Assembly: GCA_947456855.1 (NCBI GenBank)
Contig: CANGTR010000016.1
Coordinates: forward strand, 1-35,521
Direction of reading: 5' to 3'
DNA from: Sphingobacteriia bacterium
GTDB lineage: Bacteria > Bacteroidota > Bacteroidia > Chitinophagales > Chitinophagaceae
Length of the DNA: 35,521 nt
The translations under genes were made by a program, and so were the position numbers. Numbering within the stretch: the first letter of the stretch is position 1; every line of letters begins with the position of its first letter. Positions 1 to 8,102 of the stretch are shown one piece after another. Below the pieces are notes generated by a model that was given only the letters and a program-made list of their open reading frames with translations, was not told the origin of the DNA and did not search any database.

Positions 1-176
1 CATTGCGTGATGGACATATTTTGATTCAATTAGATCAACAAGATATTCCCCATTTAAATCAGTTTTTAGTTAATCAACAAATAGGTGTTTTATCGCTTCA
101 GCCTAGGCATAGTTTACAAGATTTTTTTCTACAAATAACAGCAGGTAAACAACATGTGGGTACATTTACGAATTGA
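1..176 (+). CDS. ABC transporter ATP-binding protein, C-terminal end only (partial)
   Basis: An open frame runs in from the left edge (first whole codon at base 3) to a TGA at 174-176, giving about 57 residues that begin LRDGHIL. That is the kind of segment that follows the H-loop in ABC ATPases ('..LRDGxI'), so this is most likely the regulatory tail of an ABC-2 type ATPase. Walker A, signature and Walker B motifs lie outside the window and cannot be checked. The last 23 bases overlap the start of the permease at 154, which suggests translational coupling. Family assignment rests mainly on this neighbour. Confidence 0.6.
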   Translation, partial: LRDGHILIQLDQQDIPHLNQFLVNQQIGVLSLQPRHSLQDFFLQITAGKQHVGTFTN

Positions 177-1029
177 GTTGTATAAAATATTTCGCAAACC
201 AAGAACCTACTTGGCATTTGCGGCAATTACTGCATTGATTGTAATCATACAAATTGGCTTATATGTAGATGGGAAAGAATATACTGAGTTTGTGATGGCC
301 GATTTTGCCAATTCTTTTGCAGTAGATGGAAAAATTTTGAATGGCTATTTTATTTGTTATGTAATTCTTCAGCTCTTACTTATTCATGTTCCATTACTCA
401 TTGCGTTGATTGCAGCAGACATGATATCAGGGGAAGCTAATATGGGCACATTGCGTTTGTTGCTTACCAAACCTCAATCTAGAACCGCTATTGTTACAGC
501 TAAATTTTTGGCTTCCGTAATTTATACTTTAATGTTGCTTATTTGGATTGCTATTTTGGGGCTATTTGTTAGCACAATGATTTTTGGTACGGATGATCTA
601 TTTATAATGAAAAGCAGTTATGTTGTTATCGTAAAAGAATCAGATGTATTCTGGAGATATACAGGAGCATTCTGTTTTGCAGCTTTGGCAATGATTACAG
701 TGGCTTCCTTGGGATTTTTCCTATCTTTTTTTGCAGAAAATTCTATCGGGCCAATTGTAGCCACTATGAGCGTGATCATTGTATGTACTATTCTTAGCAC
801 TATGAATATTCCCATTTTCAATGTCATTAAACCCTATCTTTTTACAACACATATGATTACTTGGAAAGAGTTTTTCGATTTCAAAGTAAACGATGCCAAT
901 GAAGCAATTGTTGGCAGTATTCAATATCCGGAAAGAATCATTCATTCTTCCATTGTTTTATTGATCCATATTTTAGGGTTTGCAGGAGGTGCAATTTTGT
1001 TGTTTAGAAAGAAAGATATCTTAAGTTAA
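154..1029 (+). CDS. ABC-2 type transporter permease
   Basis: A 291-residue integral membrane protein. The charged N-terminal segment (LRIELYKIFRKPRTY) is the cytoplasmic lead-in typical of ABC-2 permeases. It is followed by about six hydrophobic segments, near residues 19-39, 69-90, 112-144, 170-192, 196-218 and 265-285, with a large polar loop after the first. The stretch AADMISGEANMGTLRLLLTKP (split over residues about 88-108) matches the conserved coupling region of NatB/YhaP-like permeases. The ATG lies inside the preceding ATPase gene (23-base overlap), so the two probably form one exporter at the inner membrane. The cargo cannot be told from sequence. The secreted LolA-like gene starts only 9 bases after its stop. 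Confidence 0.85.
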   Translation: MWVHLRIELYKIFRKPRTYLAFAAITALIVIIQIGLYVDGKEYTEFVMADFANSFAVDGKILNGYFICYVILQLLLIHVPLLIALIAADMISGEANMGTLRLLLTKPQSRTAIVTAKFLASVIYTLMLLIWIAILGLFVSTMIFGTDDLFIMKSSYVVIVKESDVFWRYTGAFCFAALAMITVASLGFFLSFFAENSIGPIVATMSVIIVCTILSTMNIPIFNVIKPYLFTTHMITWKEFFDFKVNDANEAIVGSIQYPERIIHSSIVLLIHILGFAGGAILLFRKKDILS

Positions 1030-1038
1030 TACATCAGC

Positions 1039-1734
1039 ATGAAACCATTTAAAATAGTCATTGTAATTTTCTTATTTGCTTGTATAAGCACAAAAGTATC
1101 GGCACAAGATGTTACTGCTCTGGTGATGAAAGTTAAAAACAAATTGGATCAAGTAAATGATTACACGGCAGAAGGGAAAATGAAAACCGACATTGCTTTT
1201 ATTAAGGCACCAGTTGGTGGAGTTAAAGTTTTTTATAAAAAACCCAATAAATTTAAGCTACAACGCAATGGAGGAATTTCTGTTTTGCCCAAAGGCGGTG
1301 TGAGTATTAATATCGGCAATATGATTGTTACAACTGGGTTTACAGCAATTGATGCAGGGGTTGTAGACATTGGAAAAGTGAAAACAAGAATAATAAAACT
1401 ATTGCCCAATGGAGACAATAACGATATCATTCTTTCTACACTGTATATTGATGAGGCCAATTTATTGATCATCAAGTCGATTACTTCTACCAGAGAAAAC
1501 GGCACTTACGAAATGGAAATGCGCTATGGAAAATTTGCTGAATATGGATTGCCAGACAAAGTGTTGTTTAGTTTCAATGCCAAAGATTATAAGTTGCCTA
1601 AAGGGATCACCCTCGAGTTTGAAGATACCGATCAGGCCACCAAAGACAAATTGAAAGGTAAAAAAGGAAGAGTTGAGATTACTTATTCTGCCTATGAGAT
1701 CAATAAAGGGATTGCTGATTCGGTTTTTAAATGA
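1039..1734 (+). CDS. LolA-like outer-membrane lipoprotein carrier family protein
   Basis: A 231-residue protein with a clear signal peptide: basic MKPFK, a hydrophobic core and cleavage after VSAQ near residue 23. The mature part looks like the LolA/LppX fold used for carrying lipids or lipoproteins across the periplasm. It starts with an amphipathic helix (VTALVMKVKNKLDQV), then a TAEGKMKTDI strand and several alternating beta strands such as VKVFYKKPNKFKLQ. It is probably periplasmic and lies in one operon with the ABC permease 9 bases upstream, so it may serve that exporter. Its stop is only two bases from the stop of the convergent epimerase gene. The fold is recognised from pattern, without a family-specific catalytic motif, so the exact role is open. 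Confidence 0.6.
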   Translation: MKPFKIVIVIFLFACISTKVSAQDVTALVMKVKNKLDQVNDYTAEGKMKTDIAFIKAPVGGVKVFYKKPNKFKLQRNGGISVLPKGGVSINIGNMIVTTGFTAIDAGVVDIGKVKTRIIKLLPNGDNNDIILSTLYIDEANLLIIKSITSTRENGTYEMEMRYGKFAEYGLPDKVLFSFNAKDYKLPKGITLEFEDTDQATKDKLKGKKGRVEITYSAYEINKGIADSVFK

Positions 1735-1736
1735 AA

Positions 1737-2606
1737 TTAAAACAATTCAACACTCCAGGTGCGGCTCATTAATTCACCTGGTGTTAATATATTCATTCCT
1801 TCTTTTTGATTCAATTCTCCAGTAGTATCAACGCTATCGGCAATTCCGCACCAAGGTTCAATACAAACGAAGTCGGCATTTTTTGCACTCCATATTCCCA
1901 TATAAGGAAAATGCTGGTATTCAAATTTAAAACCGTGTTTGTTTTTTGAATTCAATAATGAAATATGATTTGATTTCAATTGTTTAAAAACCAATGCGTC
2001 CCCATAAAAAAGCTCTTTTATCAAATTGATTCGATTGGTATTGTTAAAAAAAGGAACCGGCGTTGTTTGAATAAGTCCTTCCGGGGATAAAGGCCATTTA
2101 TCTGCAGTTTCCATTGCATCAAATTGCAAATAGTAATCTTCAAAAGCTGTTTCATTTACCAATGGAACTTTAAAAGCAGGATGAGCTCCCACAGAAACGA
2201 AAATGGGTTTAATATCAATGTTTGTTATTTGATAATTGCAACTCAAGACGCTCTTATGCAAAGAATAAGTAATGGTGAATCGAAACATGAATGGATAATG
2301 TTTCAAAGTTTGTTCATTGGCATTTAATGTAAAACTGATGCTATCGTTGCTTTTAGCAGAAAGTGTAAATTCCATATCTCTGGCAAATCCATGCCTGCTT
2401 AATTGGTAGCTTACTCCTTTATGTGTGTAGGTATTGTTTTTTAGCCCTCCAATAATGGGGAAAAGCACTGGACTTTTCTTCCCCCAGAAAGCAGGATCAC
2501 CACTCCACAAATATTCTAATTGATTGTCTTTGCAAAAAAGACTTTGCAATTCGGCTCCCATTGGATTTACCGAAATGCTAATGTGTTTATTTTCAATTTG
2601 TATCAT
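1737..2606 (-). CDS. Aldose 1-epimerase (galactose mutarotase-like) family protein
   Basis: A 289-residue cytoplasmic protein of the mutarotase superfamily, probably acting on hexoses or hexose phosphates. Landmarks are PMGAELQSL near residues 15-23, LFPIIGGLKNN near 48-58, the substrate-contacting RHGFARD at 71-77, and the general-acid histidine in GAHPAF (His142). A late IEPWCG segment carries the likely catalytic glutamate near residue 249. Length fits the YeaD/LacX-like branch. The ATG sits 5 bases after the pdxA stop, with the purine-rich end of pdxA (GAAGGA) as a possible ribosome site, so the two are likely co-transcribed. The real sugar substrate is unknown. Confidence 0.85.
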   Translation of the reverse strand: MIQIENKHISISVNPMGAELQSLFCKDNQLEYLWSGDPAFWGKKSPVLFPIIGGLKNNTYTHKGVSYQLSRHGFARDMEFTLSAKSNDSISFTLNANEQTLKHYPFMFRFTITYSLHKSVLSCNYQITNIDIKPIFVSVGAHPAFKVPLVNETAFEDYYLQFDAMETADKWPLSPEGLIQTTPVPFFNNTNRINLIKELFYGDALVFKQLKSNHISLLNSKNKHGFKFEYQHFPYMGIWSAKNADFVCIEPWCGIADSVDTTGELNQKEGMNILTPGELMSRTWSVELF

Positions 2607-2611
2607 ATAAA

Positions 2612-3706
2612 CTATCCTTCATTTTCTTCAATACGTTCATCAACTGCATTGGCAAAAAACCTTGCACTCATCTTTCTTAATGGATTTTTACGCATATCGG
2701 CATAGCCCATTCTTTTATTGATGATTTCTATACATTCAAAAGTGGCTGTTAAGAATGAACTATGATCAGCTTTTCCTTTACCTGCAATATCAAAGGCTGT
2801 TCCATGATCGGGGCTGGTTCTCACTACTGGCAATCCAGCAGTATAGTTAACTCCTTCTCCAAATGCCAATGATTTAAAAGGAATTAAACCTTGATCGTGA
2901 TACATGGCTAAAACAGCATCAAATTTTTCATGTTGACCCCTAGCAAAAAATGCATCTGCACTAAAAGGACCAAATGCCAACATTTGATGCCTGGCATCTT
3001 TAACAGCGGGTTTGATAATTTCCTCCTCCTGTTTGCCAATCAATCCTTCATCACCCGCATGTGGGTTTAATCCCAGCACTGCAATTTTTGGTTTATCAAT
3101 TCCAAAATCTTTCTGTAAACTGCTATTGATAATTTTTAATTTACTCAATATGCTTTCTCTAGTGATATGCTTTGTCACATCTTCTATGGTAAGATGTTCG
3201 GTTACTAAACCAACCCGCATATTTTCTGCTATCAATAGCATCACCACATCGGAAACCCCAAAAAAAGATTTTAAATAAGGCGTATGACCGCTAAAATTAA
3301 ATGTCTCAGATTGGATATTTTTTTTATGAATAGGAGCTGTGACCAATCCATGAATATGACCTTCTTTTAATGCTTTTGTAGCTTCTTGCAAAGACAATAG
3401 TGCATATTTCCCGCCAGTTTCATTTAATTGACCTGGGCTAATGGCTACTTCCTCTTCCCAAACGTTAAAAATATTCACCTGTTTGGGGTTGATTTTGCTA
3501 AACTCCTTGATGCTGGTATAATTGAAATTAGCATCGGGCATACTTTTCCGGTAAAAATTCAGGGTTTTGTTGCTTGCAAACACAACAGGGGTACAGAAAT
3601 CGATTAAACGTTGGTCGGATATGCTTTTGATGATTATTTCCAGTCCGATGCCATTCAAGTCTCCACAACTGAAGCCAATTACTGGTTTTTGTAATTCATT
3701 GCTCAT
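2612..3706 (-). CDS. pdxA: 4-hydroxythreonine-4-phosphate dehydrogenase PdxA
   Basis: PdxA oxidises 4-phosphohydroxy-L-threonine with NAD+ in the DXP-dependent route to pyridoxal 5'-phosphate. The 364-residue protein shows GDLNGIG near residues 15-21, the SGHTPYL substrate loop at 139-145, and the three metal-binding histidines: His171 (VTEHL), His216 (GLNPHAGDEG) and His270 (MYHDQG). The C-terminal signature VRTSPDHGTAFDIAG is also present. Length is slightly above the E. coli enzyme. It is divergent from rsmA, with 40 bases between the two start codons, and leads an operon with the epimerase. A partner pdxJ is not in the window. Confidence 0.96.
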   Translation of the reverse strand: MSNELQKPVIGFSCGDLNGIGLEIIIKSISDQRLIDFCTPVVFASNKTLNFYRKSMPDANFNYTSIKEFSKINPKQVNIFNVWEEEVAISPGQLNETGGKYALLSLQEATKALKEGHIHGLVTAPIHKKNIQSETFNFSGHTPYLKSFFGVSDVVMLLIAENMRVGLVTEHLTIEDVTKHITRESILSKLKIINSSLQKDFGIDKPKIAVLGLNPHAGDEGLIGKQEEEIIKPAVKDARHQMLAFGPFSADAFFARGQHEKFDAVLAMYHDQGLIPFKSLAFGEGVNYTAGLPVVRTSPDHGTAFDIAGKGKADHSSFLTATFECIEIINKRMGYADMRKNPLRKMSARFFANAVDERIEENEG

Positions 3707-3733
3707 GGGCCTTTATTTAGGTTGCTAAAATAC

Positions 3734-3741
3734 TACTTTTG
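3734..3741 (+). promoter_or_regulatory. Bacteroidota-type -7 box upstream of rsmA
   Basis: TACTTTTG matches the TAnnTTTG -7 consensus of the Bacteroidota primary sigma factor. Only five bases separate it from the rsmA ATG at 3747, so transcription would begin at or within a few bases of the start codon. No convincing -33 TTTG is visible at the usual spacing. Confidence 0.5.
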
Positions 3742-3746
3742 CAGCC

Positions 3747-4502
3747 ATGCAATATACGCTCAAAAAATCGCTGGGTCAGCATTTCCTCACAGACGAAAGC
3801 GTTTGTGTAAAAATATTGGCTTCCTTACAAGAGGAATCATTTCAACAATTACTCGAAGTAGGCCCCGGAGCTGGTGCATTAACCAAATTTTTGCTAACTA
3901 TTCAAGATATTCATTTTAAAGCGGTTGAATTGGATGCTGAAAAAGTAGCCTATCTCAAGCATACCTATCCTGCATTAAAAGAAGCTATTATCGAAGCTGA
4001 TTTTCTAGACTTGCCCATTCCTTTTGAAAACGCATTTACAGTTGTTGGAAATTTCCCTTATAATATTTCTACGCAAATTGTTTTTAAAATACTGGAATGG
4101 AAAGACCAAGTGCCTGTGATGATTGGCATGTTTCAAAAAGAAGTGGCTGAAAGAATTGTTTCTAAGCCACATACAAAAGTGTACGGCATTTTAAGTGTAT
4201 TGGTTCAAGCTTTTTATGAAGTGGAATATTTATTTGATGTTCCCCCAAGTAGTTTTAATCCACCTCCTAAAGTAAATAGTGGTGTGATTAAATTAAAAAG
4301 AAAAGAACATTTTGTTGCTATGAAATCTGAACGCGCTTTTTTTACCTTGGTAAAAGCAGCATTCAATCAAAGAAGAAAAATGCTTCGTAATCCTTTAAAA
4401 CCATTTTTTGATGCTGTTACGTTGCAAGAAGAAATATTTACCAAACGTGCGGAGCAATTGACTGTAGAAGACTTTGCGGCATTAACTTTTAGAATGAGCT
4501 AA
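3747..4502 (+). CDS. rsmA: 16S rRNA (adenine1518-N6/adenine1519-N6)-dimethyltransferase RsmA (KsgA)
   Basis: RsmA dimethylates two adjacent adenines in the 3'-terminal hairpin of 16S rRNA during late 30S maturation. The 251-residue protein has the N-terminal KKSLGQHFL motif (6-14), the S-adenosylmethionine loop EVGPGAGALT (37-46), an acidic ELDAE motif (61-65) and the catalytic GNFPYNIS motif (101-108; NFPY is motif IV of N6-adenine methyltransferases). The C-terminal PPPKVNSGV segment is also typical. The start is set by the SLGQHFL spacing and by the TAnnTTTG box just upstream. The hydroxyacid dehydrogenase follows after 50 bases holding short GATAAAA repeats. Confidence 0.97.
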   Translation: MQYTLKKSLGQHFLTDESVCVKILASLQEESFQQLLEVGPGAGALTKFLLTIQDIHFKAVELDAEKVAYLKHTYPALKEAIIEADFLDLPIPFENAFTVVGNFPYNISTQIVFKILEWKDQVPVMIGMFQKEVAERIVSKPHTKVYGILSVLVQAFYEVEYLFDVPPSSFNPPPKVNSGVIKLKRKEHFVAMKSERAFFTLVKAAFNQRRKMLRNPLKPFFDAVTLQEEIFTKRAEQLTVEDFAALTFRMS

Positions 4503-4552
4503 TTGGAAAGATAAAAGATAAAAGAAGAGATCAACAATGTTGAATTAACAAA

Positions 4553-5479
4553 ATGAAAGAGAAAGTAATTATTACTGCAAAAGCGCATTCAATACTTCAA
4601 AAAAGTTTGGAGGAGAGCGGCTATGAAGTACTTTATGAGCCTGGCATCAGCTATGAATTGCTTTTGGGAATGCTGGACAATGTAGTTGGCTTAATTGTTA
4701 CAACTAGTGTTGCAATTGATAGGTTCTTCATTGATAAAGCAGTATCGTTGAAGTGGATTGGCAGGTTAGGTAGTGGTATGGAATTGATTGATGTGGACTA
4801 TGCACAATCAAAAGGAATTAGATGTGAGAGCAGTCCGGAAGGTAATCGAAATGCAGTGGGTGAGCATGCATTGGGATTGTTATTGAGTTTAATGAATCGA
4901 ATCAACTTAAGCAACAATCAAGTTAAAAATGGACAATGGATAAGAGATGAGAATAGAGGAGAAGAGTTGACCGGAAAAACAGTAGGCATCATTGGGTATG
5001 GTAATACCGGATCTGCTTTTGCAAAGCTCTTGAGTGCTTTTGATGTAATGGTATTGGCATATGATAAATACAAAACTGGCTTTTCGAATGGTAATATTCG
5101 AGAATCAAATCCCGAACAGATTGCTCGCTATGCCAATGTGGTAAGCTTGCATCTCCCATTGACTGAGGAAACATTTCATTATGCCAATGCAAATTTTTTC
5201 AATCAATTAGCGCAAAAGCCTTACTTTATTAATACCAGTAGAGGTAAAACCATGGATACCAAGGCTGTAATAGATGCATTAAACAATCATCAAATAAAAG
5301 GGGCAGGACTAGACGTTTTAGAGAATGAAAAAATTAGTCAATTAAACGCGGAGGAAGAAACTAGGTTTAAGCAGTTAATCAATTTTCCCCAAGTAATAAT
5401 AACTCCGCATATTGCGGGCTATAGTGTAGAAGCTTTTGAACGTATGGCCACTGTTCTACTCAAAAAATTATTTAATTAG
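4553..5479 (+). CDS. D-isomer specific 2-hydroxyacid dehydrogenase (SerA/GyaR-like)
   Basis: A 308-residue NAD-dependent D-2-hydroxyacid dehydrogenase, presumably cytoplasmic. The Rossmann motif GYGNTG is at 148-153, and the catalytic triad is recognisable: Arg230 (NTSRG), Glu257 (LDVLENE) and His286 (TPHIAG). The LPLTEET motif at 201-207 is also standard. It is about the length of the catalytic core only and lacks the C-terminal ACT/ASB domains of E. coli SerA, so it could be a short 3-phosphoglycerate dehydrogenase or a glyoxylate/hydroxypyruvate reductase. Sequence alone does not separate these. A strong hairpin terminator begins 39 bases after the stop. Confidence 0.85.
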   Translation: MKEKVIITAKAHSILQKSLEESGYEVLYEPGISYELLLGMLDNVVGLIVTTSVAIDRFFIDKAVSLKWIGRLGSGMELIDVDYAQSKGIRCESSPEGNRNAVGEHALGLLLSLMNRINLSNNQVKNGQWIRDENRGEELTGKTVGIIGYGNTGSAFAKLLSAFDVMVLAYDKYKTGFSNGNIRESNPEQIARYANVVSLHLPLTEETFHYANANFFNQLAQKPYFINTSRGKTMDTKAVIDALNNHQIKGAGLDVLENEKISQLNAEEETRFKQLINFPQVIITPHIAGYSVEAFERMATVLLKKLFN

Positions 5480-5502
5480 TAGGCAATTTTATCCGTTTTC
5501 CT

Positions 5503-5510
5503 TAAATTTG
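5503..5510 (+). promoter_or_regulatory. Possible -7 box (TAAATTTG) placing a terminator hairpin in the greA leader
   Basis: TAAATTTG fits TAnnTTTG. A transcript started from it would begin near 5513-5518, immediately before the perfect hairpin at 5519-5544. No clear -33 element is seen, so this call is tentative. Confidence 0.35.
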
Positions 5511-5518
5511 TATACATG

Positions 5519-5554
5519 CAACGCCGCAGTCAAATGCGGCGTTGTATTTTTTTT
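5519..5554 (+). terminator. Rho-independent terminator between the hydroxyacid dehydrogenase and greA
   Basis: A perfect 10-base-pair, GC-rich stem (CAACGCCGCA at 5519-5528 with TGCGGCGTTG at 5535-5544) closes a six-base loop (GTCAAA) and is followed by TA and eight T residues (5547-5554). It ends the rsmA-dehydrogenase unit. Only 20 bases separate the T-tract from the greA ATG, so it may also act as an attenuator in the greA leader. Confidence 0.88.
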
Positions 5555-5574
5555 ACTGTATTTAAAGCGATTGT

Positions 5575-6048
5575 ATGAGTGAGAATATGTATGTAACGAA
5601 GGAAACCTTCGAAAAAATGAGAGAAGAATTGCATCACATGAAATCGGTGGACCGTCCGGCTGCTTCAAGGGCCATCGCCGAAGCAAGGGAGAAAGGCGAT
5701 TTAAAAGAAAATGCAGAATACGATTCTGCAAAAGAAGCGCAGGGTATGTTGGAGGCAAAAATCAAGCAATTGGAAGGTATGATTGCCAATGCAAAAATTG
5801 TGGATACTACTACCATCGACACCAGCAAAGTAACAATACTTACAAAAGTTACCATCACCAATCTAGCCACTAAAAAAACAGTAACTTATCAATTGGTGGG
5901 TGAAAAAGAAGCCGACCTTAAACTGGGAAAAATATCCGCAGCATCACCTATTGGAAAAGGACTGATGGGAAAAGTGATTGGCGAAGTAGCAGAAATTAGT
6001 GCGCCGAATGGTGTCATGAAATTTAAAATAGAAAAAATTTCCATTTAA
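5575..6048 (+). CDS. greA: Transcription elongation factor GreA
   Basis: GreA enters the secondary channel of RNA polymerase and triggers cleavage of backtracked RNA. The 157-residue length is typical. Residues 1-75 form the antiparallel coiled coil. Its tip carries the conserved acidic pair Asp42 and Glu45 in GDLKENAEYDSAKE, which position the catalytic Mg2+. Residues about 80-157 form the FKBP-like domain ending SPIGKGLMGK and a final hydrophobic strand. The HIT-family gene follows after 9 bases, so the two are probably co-transcribed. No Shine-Dalgarno site is seen. The space between the upstream terminator and this ATG is too short for a complete stand-alone promoter. Confidence 0.97.
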   Translation: MSENMYVTKETFEKMREELHHMKSVDRPAASRAIAEAREKGDLKENAEYDSAKEAQGMLEAKIKQLEGMIANAKIVDTTTIDTSKVTILTKVTITNLATKKTVTYQLVGEKEADLKLGKISAASPIGKGLMGKVIGEVAEISAPNGVMKFKIEKISI

Positions 6049-6057
6049 TATTTTCCA

Positions 6058-6450
6058 ATGACTATTTTCTCTAAAATAATTGCCCGGGAAATTCCTTCTT
6101 ATACTATTTTAGAGAATGATCGTTTTTACGCATTTCTCGATATTTTTCCTTTGGTAAAAGGGCATGTGTTGGTAGTACCCAAAATAGAAACGGATTGTTT
6201 TTTCGATTTGTCGGCTGATTATTTAGCTGAAATTTTGGTATTTGCCCAGCCAATTGCAAAAGCGATTGAAAAAGCTTTCCCCTGTAACCGATGTGGCATA
6301 AGTGTTATAGGCCTTGAAGTGCCTCATGCTCACGTACATTTAGTGCCTATTAATAGTGCAGATGATTTAAATTTTAGTAGACCTAAATTGCAATTAACTA
6401 CTGCCGAATTAAAAGCAGTTCAGTTGGCAATTTTAGCGGAGTTAAAATAG
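6058..6450 (+). CDS. HIT family protein (nucleotide hydrolase/transferase)
   Basis: A 130-residue histidine-triad protein, likely a small cytoplasmic phosphoramidase or nucleotide hydrolase of the HINT group. The N-terminal FSKIIAREIP motif and FLDIFPLVKGHVLVVPK (26-42) are standard, and the active-site triad His90-Ala-His92-Val-His94-Leu-Val is intact. Length matches HINT proteins. It lies 9 bases behind greA, and its 3' end faces ruvC with 15 bases between stops and no terminator. The natural substrate of bacterial HIT proteins is rarely known and nothing here decides it. Confidence 0.92.
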   Translation: MTIFSKIIAREIPSYTILENDRFYAFLDIFPLVKGHVLVVPKIETDCFFDLSADYLAEILVFAQPIAKAIEKAFPCNRCGISVIGLEVPHAHVHLVPINSADDLNFSRPKLQLTTAELKAVQLAILAELK

Positions 6451-6465
6451 TTGGCTATTGCTTCA

Positions 6466-7026
6466 TTACCGCTTTAATCGCTCTGGATTTTTTGCTAAAA
6501 AATCGCCCCAACCCTTTAATGGTTTACCAGCTTTATTAATCACGGAATTGCTTTGATAAAAATGACAAAGTGCAACTGATAATGCATCTGTAGCATCATA
6601 ATGTTTGGGTTGTTCTTCTATATTCAAAATACGTTGAAGCATTTTCCAAACCTGGTCTTTGTCGGCATTGCCATTTCCAGTAATCGATTGTTTTACTTTT
6701 TTAGGAGCATATTCTGTTACCAATAAATTGGCTTGCATGGCAGCTGCGATGGCAACTCCTTGGGCTCTCCCTAGTTTTAACATACTTTGTATGTTTTTAC
6801 CAAAAAAAGGAGCTTCAATGGCAAAGGAACTGGGTTGATATTCTTTTATTAGCTGAGTAATTTTAGTATGAATCATTTCTAAACGAGCGTAGATATCTTT
6901 TTCCTTGGTAAGTTTTAAAACGTCCATATTCAACAAATAGGGTTTGCCTTTTTGAATACCCAATAATGCATAGCCCATTAATTGAGTTCCAGGGTCTATT
7001 CCCATAATAATTGCTTCGTATTTCAT
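6466..7026 (-). CDS. ruvC: Crossover junction endodeoxyribonuclease RuvC
   Basis: RuvC resolves Holliday junctions by paired nicks together with RuvAB. The 186-residue protein has the RNase H-like fold and all four acidic catalytic residues: Asp11 (GIDPGT), Glu71 (AIEAPFFGKN), Asp144 and Asp147 (YDATDALSVA). The basic loop YAPKKVKQSITGNGNADKDQV is normal. It is slightly longer than E. coli RuvC because of a C-terminal extension. It is divergent from the flippase-like gene. RuvB is encoded 18 kb away in this window and ruvA is not seen, so the ruv genes are dispersed. Confidence 0.97.
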   Translation of the reverse strand: MKYEAIIMGIDPGTQLMGYALLGIQKGKPYLLNMDVLKLTKEKDIYARLEMIHTKITQLIKEYQPSSFAIEAPFFGKNIQSMLKLGRAQGVAIAAAMQANLLVTEYAPKKVKQSITGNGNADKDQVWKMLQRILNIEEQPKHYDATDALSVALCHFYQSNSVINKAGKPLKGWGDFLAKNPERLKR

Positions 7027-7091
7027 CGCTCGTGAAAATACGAATCGTTTTCCAACTCACTGCATCTTGTGTTGTATCTTTACACAAATTA

Positions 7092-8102
7092 TTGTGCTTG
7101 AATAAAAGGTTTAAAAATATCCTGAATTACATTATTGGCCCTTTGCTTTTTATATGGCTTTCGTATTCTATTTATCAACAAATACTCAGGCAAAATGATG
7201 TGCAGCAATCCTGGATGATTATACTTTCGGTATTTAAACAACAAAATAGATGGAAGCTGTTTTTAGTTATTGGGTTGATGTTGGTCAATTGGGGTATCGA
7301 AGCAAGAAAATGGCAATTGCAAGTAAAGGGAATAGAACACATTTCTTTTGTCAGCGCGTTTAGGGCTATTTTGGCAGGTCAGGCCTTGGGATTTAATACC
7401 ATCAATCGAATGGGAGAATCTGTAGGAAGAGCCGCTTTTTTAGAAGATGGAAATCGGTTAAGGGGTATTGTACTTTCTTTTGTAGGAAGTATGGCTCAGA
7501 TTATTGTTACGTTTACAATGGGGGCATTGTCTTTATTGTATACAAGGGTTTTTATATTGAGTGGTACTCAACAATTAAATGGATTGTCTCAGTTTTGGTT
7601 GGATGGGTTAATTTATGTTATTGGTGGCGGTATTGCTTTATTTACTTTGGCTTATTTTAGACTGGCAGGCTTGATTGAATTATTTGAGAGAATTCCATTT
7701 GTTGCTAAACACCGATATTTTATAGAAAAACTCGAAGATTTTCATTGGAAAGCGTTAATCAGGATTTTATCGCTTTCATTTGGAAGGTATTTTGTTTTTT
7801 TACTTCAATACATTTTGCTATTAGACGTATTTATGGTGAACGTGTTTTGGCTAGATGCCTTTGCCCTGGTTGGGGTATTGTTTTTAGTATTGGCCATAGT
7901 GCCAACAATTGCATTAGCAGAATTGGGATTTAGGGGAAAAGTAAGCTTACTGTTGTTTGGCATAATTAGTACCAATTCAGTAGGGATCATTGCAACTGCT
8001 GGAGGAATTTGGTTAATTAATTTAATATTACCAGCAATTGGCGGCACCTTATTTATTTTAGGGTTAAGAATATTCAAGCATAAAAAACCATCATCTTGTT
8101 AA
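7092..8102 (+). CDS. Lysylphosphatidylglycerol synthase TM-region / flippase-like membrane protein
   Basis: An integral membrane protein of about 336 residues from the likely TTG at 7092. TTG 7098 is equally possible. The open frame extends back to a TTG at 7011, but that part overlaps the 5' end of ruvC and lacks membrane character. Seven to eight hydrophobic segments are visible. NRMGESVGRAAFL, between the second and third, matches the conserved polar motif of the LPG_synthase_TM/AglD family, whose characterised members move or transfer lipids. Late helices contain LAIVPTIALAELGFRG, also typical. No aminoacyl-transferase domain is fused. A near-consensus -7 box (TATCTTTA, 7075-7082) precedes it. 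It overlaps the DUF3108 gene by 7 bases. Confidence 0.78.
   Translation: MCLNKRFKNILNYIIGPLLFIWLSYSIYQQILRQNDVQQSWMIILSVFKQQNRWKLFLVIGLMLVNWGIEARKWQLQVKGIEHISFVSAFRAILAGQALGFNTINRMGESVGRAAFLEDGNRLRGIVLSFVGSMAQIIVTFTMGALSLLYTRVFILSGTQQLNGLSQFWLDGLIYVIGGGIALFTLAYFRLAGLIELFERIPFVAKHRYFIEKLEDFHWKALIRILSLSFGRYFVFLLQYILLLDVFMVNVFWLDAFALVGVLFLVLAIVPTIALAELGFRGKVSLLLFGIISTNSVGIIATAGGIWLINLILPAIGGTLFILGLRIFKHKKPSSC

Noticed and set aside
4503..4552. GATAAAA direct repeats between rsmA and the dehydrogenase gene
   Set aside because: Two short A-rich units are common in A+T-rich spacers. They are not enough for a repeat array or binding-site claim.
7011..7091. Upstream extension of the flippase-like gene to TTG 7011
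   Set aside because: The extra residues overlap the ruvC 5' end, contain no membrane segment and would cover the probable promoter. A start at 7092 or 7098 fits better.
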